Shown here in pieces: positions 5,926-12,355 of a stretch of DNA of 13,626 bases (positions within the stretch are counted from its first letter, which is position 1; each line of letters begins with the position of its first letter). Source of the stretch: a bacterium (lineage in GTDB: Bacteria > Chloroflexota > Dormibacteria > UBA8260 > Bog-877); contig JAKABA010000095.1 in the NCBI GenBank assembly GCA_021802115.1, positions 1 to 13,626 of the forward strand, read 5' to 3'. The notes beneath the pieces are model-generated. The model did no database searches and was not told the DNA's origin. It was given only the letters and a program-made list of their open reading frames with translations. A program made the translations under genes and the position numbers.

Positions 5926-6004
5926 GGGTTCTCCTCGGGTCGACGAGTGGGGACGCGTATTCCAGGACGTGGAGGTGATCGACTCCAAACCGTGGGGCCG
6001 TCAG

Positions 6005-6164
6005 GTTGAACCCTTGGAGCGATCCCGCGACAACCGTACCGCCAGCGACGCCGGAGGGCACCGTTCGGCGCTGGCGGTCGGCGACGGTGAAGGTCCGGAT
6101 GAGGGGCGCCGTTGGCGATGAGGGGAAACCGAGCGGTCATGGACGTCCTGGGGGCTTCGAAGAC
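6005..6164 (-). pseudogene. Decayed N-terminal remnant of a second amidohydrolase
   Basis: On the minus strand, VFEAPRTSMTARFPLIAN (from 6164) matches LFDAHLHVIDPRFPLVAN of the intact amidohydrolase (4314-5096) with equal spacing. After a frameshift, FTVADRQRRTVPSG and GGTVVAGSLQGFN match FTAEAYRQRTADLN and RGAVVSGSFQAFD. The H-x-H metal motif is destroyed and similarity stops at about 6005, roughly 60 residues into the protein. This is a frameshifted, truncated paralogue, probably left by duplication or rearrangement of the operon. It lies in the 253-bp gap between the LysR gene and the cupin gene, in the same orientation as both. Confidence 0.72.
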
Positions 6165-6178
6165 ACTCTGGCCCGTGC

Positions 6179-7192
6179 TCATCGTGAGCTGGCAGGCGCG
6201 CCACACCCGACGCCCTGACCGGGTGACGTGGCCGATGCCCGCTTGGGGCGGGGCGACGCGAGACCCGCCGGCTGCCGTCCGTGGCCGGCGATGGCGGCCA
6301 GGGCCGCGAGGGCGGGTGCGATGAGCGCGGAGTGCTCAGAGCCCGCCCGGACGGCGGCGAACACGCGGCGGGCAGGGCCGTGCCGGCCGAGAGCCCGGAT
6401 GACGATCCCTTGCGGCCGGGTGGGGAGCGCCAGGCGGGGGATCAACGCGACGCCGGCGCCAGTTCGAACCAAGGCGATCACCGCGCTCCAGTCTTCGGTG
6501 ACGTGCCGGATCTTGGGGTTGAAACCGGCGGCAGCGCAGGCAGCCAGGGCCACCTCGGCGCACGGGCTGCCCGCTGCCCCGGTTATCCAGGGCTGCTCGG
6601 CCAGATCGTCGAGCCGCACCAGCGGTCGTCCGGCGAGGGGGTGGGTGGCGGGAAGGGCAACATCGAGAGGATCGCGCAGGAGGTCCCGCCGGGCGTAGCG
6701 GGGGTCACCGCGGTGGGGGGCGTCCCGCCAGTCCACAGTCACGGCCAGGTCCAGCTCACCGCTGTCCAGACGGGTGAAACACTCGGGTGCCTGCATCTCC
6801 CGGACCATCACCTCCAGGCGGGGCCGGACTGCTGAGAGTTCCGCGAGTGCGGGAGCAACCAAGCCGCTGATCGCGGTGGCGAACGCCCCAATCATCAGTC
6901 GTCCCACCTGGCCTTCGGCCTGCTCGGAAAGGTCCGCTCTGGCCCGTTCAAGCTGGGCCTGCAGGAGCTCGGCGTGCCCGAGGAGCACCAGCGCCTGCGG
7001 TGTGAGGTGCACCAGTCGCCCCTGCCGGATGAGGAGCGGAACTCCGACGGAGCGGGACAGGGCAGCGATCTGCTGGGAGACCGCTGATGGAGTGAGGTGC
7101 AAGGTGGCAGCGGTGGCGGTGATGGTGCCGTGTTCTCTCAGGGCCCGCAGCGCGCGGAGCTGGCCCAGATCAATCGTGAAGGGTTGCTTCAT
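6179..7192 (-). CDS. LysR-family transcriptional regulator
   Basis: The 337-residue protein has the LysR winged helix-turn-helix at residues 8-66: LGQLRALRALREHGTITATAATLHLTPSAVSQQIAALS, then LLIRQGRLVHLTPQ. A periplasmic-binding-type effector domain follows to about residue 300. The last ~35 residues are Pro/Ser/Gly-rich and unlike the family, so the stop may have been displaced. I chose the ATG at 7192 over a TTG at 7204. A -10-like TAATAT (minus strand, 7205-7210) lies 12 bp upstream of the ATG, and the TTG would directly abut it. It is divergent from the amidotransferase-like gene at 7276, its likely target, and it may also act on the same-strand cupin operon downstream. The effector is unknown. 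Confidence 0.9.
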   Translation of the reverse strand: MKQPFTIDLGQLRALRALREHGTITATAATLHLTPSAVSQQIAALSRSVGVPLLIRQGRLVHLTPQALVLLGHAELLQAQLERARADLSEQAEGQVGRLMIGAFATAISGLVAPALAELSAVRPRLEVMVREMQAPECFTRLDSGELDLAVTVDWRDAPHRGDPRYARRDLLRDPLDVALPATHPLAGRPLVRLDDLAEQPWITGAAGSPCAEVALAACAAAGFNPKIRHVTEDWSAVIALVRTGAGVALIPRLALPTRPQGIVIRALGRHGPARRVFAAVRAGSEHSALIAPALAALAAIAGHGRQPAGLASPRPKRASATSPGQGVGCGAPASSR

Positions 7193-7275
7193 GATGTCGT
7201 CCAAATATTACAGATGGACACGGTGCTTCGACGTTCCGTAGTGTAGCTGCAGGCTTGACCCACGGAGGACCACCC
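7193..7275. promoter_or_regulatory. LysR / amidotransferase-like divergent control region
   Basis: This 83-bp gap holds the only AT-rich patch nearby (CAAATATTACAG, 7202-7213), which includes the TAATAT element read toward lysR. On the plus strand GGAGG (7264-7268) lies 7 nt before the ATG at 7276. I see no convincing plus-strand -35/-10 pair. An imperfect LysR box (T-N11-A) could fall in the AT-rich patch, but I cannot single one out. Confidence 0.4.
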
Positions 7276-7953
7276 ATGCTGATCGCGATCGTCGGCGACC
7301 ACAACCCGGACTACCTGACCCATTTGGCCACGGACGCGGCCTTCGCCCAGATGGGCGTCCACGCCCGCTGGGTGCCCACCCCGACGGTGGGCGACGATCC
7401 ATCGCTGCTGGGCGAGTACGACGGGGTGCTGGTGGCGCCAGGGAGCCCGTACGTGAGCATGGAGGGGGCGCTCGCCGCCATCCGCTATGCGAGGGAGCAC
7501 GACCTTCCGCTGCTCGGCACTTGCGGTGGCTTCCAGCACGTCGTGATCGAGTTCGCCCGCAACGTGGCCGGCATCCGTGGTGCAGCCCACGCCGAGACCA
7601 ATCCGCAGGCCAGCGAGCTTGTCTGCGTTCCCCTCGCTTGCTCCCTCGTCGGCCAGCAGCACCCGGTCCTGATCGAGCCGGGGACCCTCGCCGCCAAGCT
7701 CTACCGGGTGGTCGAGACGGTGGAGCCCTTCTTCTGCGGCTTCGGGCTCAACCCAAGCTACCAAGGGGTGCTTGAGCAGGCGGGCATGCACTTCACCGGT
7801 TTCGACGAGAACCGCGAACCGCGAGTCCTCGAACTGCCCGAGCACAGCTTCTTCCTCGCCACCCTGTTCGTGCCCCAGGCCGCCCACACACAAACCCGTC
7901 AGCACCCCCTGCTGGTCGGTTTCGTCGAGGCCTGCCGGCGGCGAGTGGGCTAA
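7276..7953 (+). CDS. CTP-synthase C-terminal-region-related class I amidotransferase-like protein
   Basis: The 225-residue protein has the class I glutamine amidotransferase fold of the CTP synthase C-terminus: YDGVLVAPGSPYVSMEGALAAIRYARE, then PLLGTCGGFQHVVIEFARN with the nucleophile-elbow cysteine C83. The C-terminal H-P-E that supplies the catalytic His and Glu in real amidotransferases is replaced by LFVPQ (V199, Q201), so glutamine hydrolysis is unlikely. There is no synthetase domain. This matches what I recall as the CTP synthase C-terminal-region-related (seleno)protein family, some members of which carry selenocysteine; here the visible positions are cysteines. The ATG at 7276 is set by GGAGG 7 nt upstream. 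The stop interlocks with that of the convergent LysE gene (7950-7953). The role is unknown. Confidence 0.85.
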   Translation: MLIAIVGDHNPDYLTHLATDAAFAQMGVHARWVPTPTVGDDPSLLGEYDGVLVAPGSPYVSMEGALAAIRYAREHDLPLLGTCGGFQHVVIEFARNVAGIRGAAHAETNPQASELVCVPLACSLVGQQHPVLIEPGTLAAKLYRVVETVEPFFCGFGLNPSYQGVLEQAGMHFTGFDENREPRVLELPEHSFFLATLFVPQAAHTQTRQHPLLVGFVEACRRRVG

Positions 7954-8585
7954 TCCTTGCGCCCGGCCATCGCCAAGCCGAGTCCGATGCCGATCATGGT
8001 GAGTCCGCCGGCACCACCCACGGCTTCGAGGCGACGGGGTGATCGAGCAAACCACGATCGGGCCGCGCCAGCGCCCAGGGCCCACGCGACGTTGGCGCCG
8101 AGGGACAGCAGAAGAAATGTCGCGCCGAGCGTGAGGAGCTGGAGGGGAACCTGACCCGCGGAGCGGTCGACGAATTGCGGTAAGACCGCGCCGAGGAAGA
8201 CTACCCCTTTGGGATTGGAGGCTCCCACCACGAACGCGTCCCACAGAACGCGCCCGGTCTTGCGAGGCTCAACCTTGGCATCGAGAGTGTTTCGCAGGGA
8301 ACGGCGATGCCGGATCGCCTGAACTCCCAGCCACACCAGGTACGCGGCGCCGGCCAGCTTCACGACGTTGAAGACAACGATCGACTGCTCCAGAACGACC
8401 CCGACACCGAACGAAACGACCACCACCTGAACGATGAGGCCGAGGCCGTCGCCGACTGCGGTGCCCAGTCCAGATCTCCGGCCCAAGACCATTGAACGCG
8501 AGACCACGAATAGGACGCTCGGGCCGGGAGCCGCTGCCAACACCGACGCCGGGAGAACGAATGCGAGGAGGTGTGGCGTCGGCAT
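7950..8585 (-). CDS. LysE/RhtB-family amino-acid exporter
   Basis: The 211-residue membrane protein has about six predicted transmembrane helices. It begins LLAFVLPASVLAAAPGPSVLFVVSRS with the hallmark P-G-P in helix 1, then GLGTAVGDGLGLIVQVVVVSFGVGV, then VFNVVKLAGAAYLVWLGVQAIRHRR. ASNPKGVVFLGAVLPQFV follows in the central loop, and two C-terminal helices close the protein. This is the normal pattern and size for RhtB/LysE efflux carriers, which export amino acids such as homoserine, threonine or lysine by proton exchange. The start at 8585 has only a weak Shine-Dalgarno sequence. The gene converges on the amidotransferase-like gene, with overlapping stop codons. The same-strand gene upstream (PLP enzyme, 8754) is 168 bp away, so co-transcription is possible. 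Confidence 0.9.
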   Translation of the reverse strand: MPTPHLLAFVLPASVLAAAPGPSVLFVVSRSMVLGRRSGLGTAVGDGLGLIVQVVVVSFGVGVVLEQSIVVFNVVKLAGAAYLVWLGVQAIRHRRSLRNTLDAKVEPRKTGRVLWDAFVVGASNPKGVVFLGAVLPQFVDRSAGQVPLQLLTLGATFLLLSLGANVAWALGAGAARSWFARSPRRLEAVGGAGGLTMIGIGLGLAMAGRKD

Positions 8586-8753
8586 GGGGCCAGAGGGTCC
8601 TTGGATAGCGGGATTGCTGTCGGTTGGAGTGCTACGAGGGACGACACACGCAGGCCAAGTGGGCTAGCCAGCCGAGCGACGGCGGTGCTCGACCGGCCCG
8701 CCTTCTCGGCGGTGGCGGGCCAGGGCAAGCCTTCGGCTCCTCGCGCCGCGCGG

Positions 8754-9863
8754 CTACGCGGGACCGAGCGCTTGGGCCAGGTCCTGCCAGATATCCTCGA
8801 CGTGCTCGATCCCGACTGACAGGCGCAGCAGCCCGGACGGGACATCCTCCTCGCCGGGCCAGCGGTTGCGCCTGTCGATCGTGCTCTCAACGCCCCCCAG
8901 ACTAGTGCCCCCGACGACCAGACGCAGCCGCCCGACGAGGGCGTCCGCAAGGGCCGCATTGGCGAGCTCGAAGGAGATCATCGCCCCGGGCCCCGCCATC
9001 TGGCGAGCGGCGAGGTCGTGTCCCGGGTGAGTCGGCAGCCCGGGGTAGCGGGTGGCCACCACCCGGGGGTCGGCGGCCAACCGCTCCGCCAGGATCCGGG
9101 CGTTCGCCTGGGCGCGCTCCAGGCGCAGCGGCAGGGTGCGCAGACCGCGCAGGGCCAGCCACGCCTCCATGGTGCCTGCCACACCCCCGTGCAGCGTCCG
9201 ACGGGCCTGCAGGTTGGGCAGGAGTTCCTCGTCGCGGGTGACGACAGCTCCGCAAAGTAGGTCGGAGTGGCCGCCGATGTACTTGGTCGCGCTGTGCACC
9301 ACGGCGGTCGCGCCCAGTTGGAGCGGCTGCTGGAGGAGAGGCGTGGCGAAGGTGTTGTCCACCACCGTGGGAATGCCCTGCCGGCGGGCCGCGGAGAGCA
9401 GGGTGGCGAGGTCGGCGATGCCGAGCAACGGATTGGTCGGGGACTCCAACCAGAGCATGTCAGCCCCCGGCATCGCCGCGAGCACCGCCGGGGCGTCAGT
9501 CACGTCGACCGCTCGAGTCTGGAGACGCTGGCGCGCCGCCAGGTCCGCGAGCGGACCGCGGGTGCCCAGGTAGGCGGTGCTAGGCAGCACCACCGTCGCG
9601 CCGACCGGTAGGGTCTCGAGAACTGCGGCGAGCGCGGCCTGGCCACTTCCAAAGACCAGCGCCCGGCCTCCCTCCAGCAGCCCGAGAGCCTCCTCAAGGG
9701 CGCCCCAAGTCGGGTTGCCCCAGCGCCCATATCCATAGACGCCGCCATCGCGGAACGTCGATGCGAAGGTCGGCGGCGTGTTGAACGGTGCCCCCGGCTC
9801 GTCCGGCCTCCCGGCGGTCACGGCTAGCGTCTCGGGGTGCCACGAGGGTAGCGGTTTCGTCAT
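8754..9863 (-). CDS. Cystathionine gamma-synthase/lyase-type (trans-sulfuration) PLP enzyme
   Basis: The 369-residue protein belongs to the Cys/Met-metabolism PLP family. YGYGRWGNPTWGALEEAL (residues 43-60) supplies the Y-x-R-x-x-NPT phosphate-binding element. FGSGQAALAAVL, LESPTNPLL and VDNTFATPLLQQPLQLGA follow, and HSATKYIGGHSD carries the Schiff-base lysine K194. VVGGTSLGGVEST near the C-terminus is the substrate-binding segment. Members make or break C-S bonds at the gamma carbon of homoserine esters or cystathionine, and gamma-synthase, gamma-lyase and methionine gamma-lyase cannot be separated by eye. The ATG overlaps the MarR stop by 4 nt (9860-9863), so the regulator and enzyme are made together. 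The exporter downstream could remove its product or substrate. Confidence 0.9.
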   Translation of the reverse strand: MTKPLPSWHPETLAVTAGRPDEPGAPFNTPPTFASTFRDGGVYGYGRWGNPTWGALEEALGLLEGGRALVFGSGQAALAAVLETLPVGATVVLPSTAYLGTRGPLADLAARQRLQTRAVDVTDAPAVLAAMPGADMLWLESPTNPLLGIADLATLLSAARRQGIPTVVDNTFATPLLQQPLQLGATAVVHSATKYIGGHSDLLCGAVVTRDEELLPNLQARRTLHGGVAGTMEAWLALRGLRTLPLRLERAQANARILAERLAADPRVVATRYPGLPTHPGHDLAARQMAGPGAMISFELANAALADALVGRLRLVVGGTSLGGVESTIDRRNRWPGEEDVPSGLLRLSVGIEHVEDIWQDLAQALGPA

Positions 9864-10411
9864 CTGTCCTCCTTCGGGATCGAGGTGTTGGCTAGGACGC
9901 TACTTCCGACCGGGCAAGCTGAACCCGTGCAGATGCTGTGAGCGCAAAACCGGCAGATGTGCCGAGCGCTGCTTCGGGCACGAGAGCTGCTGCGCAGCAG
10001 CGTGTCCAGGATCCCGGCGAACTGGGAGCGCTGGAGCGGCGTCAACGGCGCCAGCACTGCGTCCAGTGCCTGCAGCCGAGTCCGACGCAGGGCCGCCGCC
10101 CGACGCCGGCCAGTCGCGGTCCCAACCACCGCCACCCGCCGCCTGTCGCCATCGCCGCGCGAGCGAGTGACCATGGCGTCCGCCACCAGACGGTCGACGA
10201 CCCGGACGGTGGCACTGTGGGTCAGTCCGAGAACCTGAGCGAGCTCTCTGACGTCGATTCCAGGGAACTCGTCCACGGTGAGCAGCGCCGCCATACGTGA
10301 GTCGGACTCTCCGCCAGCTTGCCGCTGGACGTCTGCCACCGCCATCGCCAGGGCCCCCAGCCAATTCGCTGTGAGCGCACCGGAGTCTTGAGCCACACAA
10401 AGAATATACAT
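9860..10411 (-). CDS. MarR-family regulator with C-terminal four-cysteine motif
   Basis: The 183-residue protein has a MarR winged helix at about residues 38-110: FPGIDVRELAQVLGLTHSATVRVVDRLVADAMVTRSRGDGDRRRVAVVGTATGRRRAAAL. The dimerisation helices follow. The C-terminus carries HICRFCAHSICTGSACPVG, a C-x2-C-x4-C-x4-C cluster (C153, C156, C161, C166) seen in a subset of actinobacterial MarR proteins and suited to binding zinc or sensing thiol or redox state. Its stop overlaps the start of the trans-sulfuration enzyme by 4 nt, so a thiol- or metal-responsive control of sulfur amino-acid metabolism is a sensible inference. The ATG at 10411 is the only upstream start in frame that I noted; an in-frame ATG at residue 23 is possible. 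Confidence 0.87.
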   Translation of the reverse strand: MYILCVAQDSGALTANWLGALAMAVADVQRQAGGESDSRMAALLTVDEFPGIDVRELAQVLGLTHSATVRVVDRLVADAMVTRSRGDGDRRRVAVVGTATGRRRAAALRRTRLQALDAVLAPLTPLQRSQFAGILDTLLRSSSRARSSARHICRFCAHSICTGSACPVGSSVLANTSIPKEDR

Positions 10412-10663
10412 GCGTCATACACTCTTTGGCAATCCTTCGGGAGCCGGACAAGGTGCTGGCCCACAGCCCTTGCCCAGCCGCGGCGCTGCCCCCCCCGGCC
10501 TCCTGCTGGCGGGCGATCGAGGTGACGGTCGAGCGCCGCCCGCGAAGCTGGCGAAGCGGGCCATCGACACGGCCCGGCACCTCGGGTTGGTGGCCACCCC
10601 GAGGCCGGTGATCGGGTGGTGCCGCACCACTACGGAGTAGCTCCCATGCGTCGAGGCCCGCAC

Positions 10664-10685
10664 CGGCTGTCGGGACTGCTGGCAA
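10664..10685. repeat. Degenerate TTGCTGTCAA-type dimer outside the right tRNA fragment
   Basis: CGGCTGTCGG (10664-10673) and CTGCTGGCAA (10676-10685) hold the same places relative to the tRNA half as the units at 104-113 and 116-125, with the 12-bp period kept. Alone it would be unconvincing; its collinearity with the left copy is the support. The rest of 10412-10690 holds no supported gene, only a short hairpin (10616-10630, GTGGTG / CACCAC). Confidence 0.4.
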
Positions 10686-10745
10686 CGAGCCTCAGAGCCC
10701 GCCTGGCCAGGCGAAGGTACATCCGCTCTGAGATCGAAATCGGGG

Positions 10746-10787
10746 TGCCGCCAGCAGGATTCGAACCTGCGACCCTGGGCTTAAAAG
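10746..10787 (-). tRNA. tRNA-Lys(UUU) 3'-half fragment, att-like core (right copy)
   Basis: This is identical to the left fragment: anticodon loop CTTTTAA (10781-10787), 3' anticodon stem, variable loop, complete T-arm, acceptor strand TGGCGGC and discriminator A (10746). It too lacks the D-arm and 5' acceptor, so it is not a functional tRNA. The intact tRNA-Lys gene must lie elsewhere in the genome. It lies in direct orientation with the left copy, 10,560 bp away. Confidence 0.7.
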
Positions 10788-10894
10788 ACTGCCCTGGAAG
10801 CGTCCGTGGACGTGCGTCCTCGTCCGACGTGAGTTCAAAGTTGCTGCTTTTAGGACCCACCCCGTCCGCCGGCGTCCGTCCGTGTCCGTTGCCG

Positions 10895-10916
10895 TTGCTG
10901 TCAAAATTGCTGTCAA
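10895..10916. repeat. Perfect TTGCTGTCAA tandem dimer (right copy)
   Basis: Units at 10895-10904 and 10907-10916 are identical to the dimer at 335-356, with the same AA spacer, although the sequence just before it (10878-10892) has diverged from the left copy. Confidence 0.75.
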
Positions 10917-11013
10917 CTTTCTGGTGCCCGGGACTCGTCGGAGTGCGTCAATGGCTAGCCGCTGAAGTCGCCACCGTCCGAATCCAGCCCGTGCGCCCCG
11001 ACAACCGTCATTT

Positions 11014-11034
11014 TGATGATATACTACGTTAGCA
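11014..11034 (+). promoter_or_regulatory. Altered operator/promoter of the right TA module
   Basis: This is the counterpart of the 464-484 palindrome. The right arm TTAGCA is intact, but the left arm has three substitutions and now reads TGATGA, so symmetry is lost. The same changes create a better -10 element, TATACT (11020-11025), with CCGACA 16 bp upstream. Autorepression may therefore be weaker and transcription stronger than in the left copy. Confidence 0.5.
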
Positions 11035-11060
11035 GGTACATCGAGAATGGGAGTGGGCTA

Positions 11061-11330
11061 GTGGCAACGATCGGGATCCGTGACCTGGCCAACAACACCA
11101 GCGCAGTCGTCGAGCAAGTGGCTCGAACTGGCCGACCGACCCTGGTAACGCGGCGGGGGCACCCCGTCGCTGCCCTCATCGCCGTCGACGAAGACGAGTT
11201 GCTGGATCACATTCTTGGCAATGCCCCGGAGTACGTCCGTTCGATGAGCCTGGCCGAAGCCGAGATGTCCAAGGGCCAGCGGGGCCGGCTATTGGATGAG
11301 GTGGTTGCCGAGCTCGACTCCGAGGCTTGA
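11061..11330 (+). CDS. Phd/YefM-family antitoxin (right copy)
   Basis: The 89-residue antitoxin is nearly identical to the left copy (two substitutions, ILGNA and EMSKG). It has the same GTG start, with GGGAG 7 nt upstream, the same Phd/YefM DNA-binding N-terminus and the same acidic C-terminus LLDEVVAELDSEA. Such close identity means each antitoxin could probably bind the other copy's toxin and operator. The toxin frame follows immediately in frame after the TGA at 11328-11330. Confidence 0.88.
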   Translation: MATIGIRDLANNTSAVVEQVARTGRPTLVTRRGHPVAALIAVDEDELLDHILGNAPEYVRSMSLAEAEMSKGQRGRLLDEVVAELDSEA

Positions 11331-11333
11331 GCC

Positions 11334-11603
11334 CTGACGAGGACGATAACCCTCTCCCCCAGGGGGGAACGCGACCTCCGCCGCGTCCCCGACAAACAGC
11401 GGCCCGCGATACTCGAGGGATTGCACGCCTTGGCCGACGAGCGTCCAGGTGCCGATATCAAGGCCCTAGCTGGTCATCGTGGATGGTACCGACTGCGGGT
11501 GGGCGACTGGCGGGTGCTCTACCTCTCGGACCCTCCAGAAGTCATGGTCGACCGCATCGTCAACCGTCGCGACCTCGAACGTGCCCTTGACACCCTGCCT
11601 TGA
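11334..11603 (+). CDS. RelE/ParE-family toxin, non-canonical CTG start (right copy)
   Basis: The 89-residue frame is LTRTITLSPRGERDLRRVPD at the start, WYRLRVGDWRVLYLSD in the middle and VDRIVNRRDLERAL at the end. The terminal RRDLERAL is closer to the usual RelE/ParE ending than the left copy's RLDLARAL, so this may be the better-preserved toxin. Again there is no ATG, GTG or TTG in frame before codon 30. CTG at 11334 is preceded by GAGG with an 8-nt gap. A TTG at 11327 overlapping the antitoxin end is in another frame and gives no toxin sequence. Sharing the CTG in both copies means that it predates the duplication. Confidence 0.75.
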   Translation: MTRTITLSPRGERDLRRVPDKQRPAILEGLHALADERPGADIKALAGHRGWYRLRVGDWRVLYLSDPPEVMVDRIVNRRDLERALDTLP

Positions 11604-11869
11604 TCCCCGGAGCCGCAAAGCAACGAGCGCGCGGCGGCAAGCCGGAGTCGTCGGCTCAATCGGAGATGGTGATGCTGTCCGCGGCATGACCCGTTCATTG
11701 ACTGCCCAGAGCAGTCTTGAACCGGGGTTGGACAACTCTCGCAGGGCCGACGGAGTGATCTGCACAGAACGCCATGCGATGCTTGCTCCCTCCGCCACCA
11801 ACCTGCCATTCCATACCGACGCGCCCGCGCTGCGCCTGGCATTGGCAGTGGCCTGATGGTGAGCTGGGG
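11604..11869. other. Region between right repeat and recombinase remnant; no gene recognised
   Basis: After the repeat ends at 11641, no frame on either strand shows a recognisable domain. The minus-strand frame of the recombinase remnant stays open into this region but loses all family similarity after ILGS (about 11873), where the rest of the catalytic domain and the DNA-binding domain should be. Confidence 0.45.
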
Positions 11870-12130
11870 GTGGCTGCCGAGGATCTGGAAGAACATCCGG
11901 CCCATTGGGGTGCCTGTGTCGATCCCCTGGTCGATCACGACCACGGCCAGGCCGCGGGCCTGCAAGTCGAGGGACAGGGCGATCATGTGCGCGAGGGAGA
12001 GTCCGAGCCGGTCGCGCTTGGCGACGACCAGCCGGTAGCCCATGCGACCAAGTAGGTCCCTGGCCAGCTCGGGGCGGCGAGCCAGCTTCCCACTGTCACT
12101 GTCGACGAGGACGCGCTCCCCGGCCAGCAT
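11870..12130 (-). pseudogene. Serine recombinase (resolvase/invertase) remnant, both ends lost
   Basis: On the minus strand, VLVDSDSGKLARRPELARDLL, then YRLVVAKRDRLGLSLAHMIAL and DLQARGLAVVVIDQGIDTGTPMGRMFFQILGS match the middle of the resolvase/invertase catalytic domain (the D-R-L-x-R/L-S and DT-x-TP-x-G-x-x-x-F segments). The N-terminal strand with the catalytic serine (Y-x-R-V-S) is missing, and the similarity ends before the arm helix and DNA-binding region. The protein cannot be active. It lies about 230 bp outside the right repeat and is the only recombinase trace in the window, which fits past mobility of this locus. Confidence 0.78.
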
Positions 12131-12230
12131 CCGCCGTGACGCCTCGGACCGCACCTTGTTCCCGTACCTGAACACCGTTTCACCTCCACCCGCGGGAGGC
12201 CAGGCTCTCACATGGATGGGTCAGTCTTTG

Positions 12231-12306
12231 GGGTACAGGTCAGTGGGCCAGTGACCTGGGTACAGGTCACCTGGACTGACAAGCGGGGTCCCCTCACTTG
12301 GGTGAG
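12231..12306. promoter_or_regulatory. Cluster of inverted and direct repeats (CAGGTCA motif)
   Basis: GTGACCTG (12251-12258), loop GGTA and CAGGTCAC (12263-12270) form a perfect 8-bp inverted repeat. A further CAGGTCA occurs at 12236-12242, within a direct repeat GGGTACAGGTCA (12231-12242 and 12258-12269, 27 bp apart). Just after come GGGG-T-CCCC (12285-12293) and CTCAC-TTGG-GTGAG (12293-12306). Three half-sites of one motif suggest a protein-binding operator. It also lies after the minus-strand DUF1203 unit, so a terminator role is possible, though no T-run follows. Confidence 0.45.
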
Positions 12307-12355
12307 AGTGGCCCTACACGCCTTTCTATACCCGCCACGCATTGCGCCTCTGGAG

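Larger units (their letters stand above)
10691..11641 (+). repeat. Right copy of ~0.95-kb direct repeat
   Basis: This is the partner of 131-1091 in the same orientation. It is shorter by 10 bp because of an indel near 10926-10950. The tRNA half, the dimer, the promoter region, the antitoxin and the toxin are all present. By eye the antitoxin genes differ at about 6 of 270 bases and the toxin genes at about 24 of 270. Confidence 0.93.

Noticed and set aside
7189..8244. 351-codon minus-strand open frame
   Set aside because: It is antisense to the amidotransferase-like gene and would overlap the LysE gene in another frame; no family features.
8614..8621. TTGCTGTC upstream of the LysE gene, matching the repeat unit
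   Set aside because: It is a single 8-base match without the second unit at 12 bp; likely chance.
11327..11590. 87-codon frame starting at TTG overlapping the right antitoxin end
   Set aside because: It is in a different frame from the toxin, gives Arg/Pro/Ser-rich sequence with no domain, and its left-copy equivalent stops after four codons.
11519..11869. C-terminal part of the minus-strand frame containing the recombinase remnant
   Set aside because: It runs across the right toxin gene in antisense and loses all recombinase similarity; it is an open frame by chance after the break.
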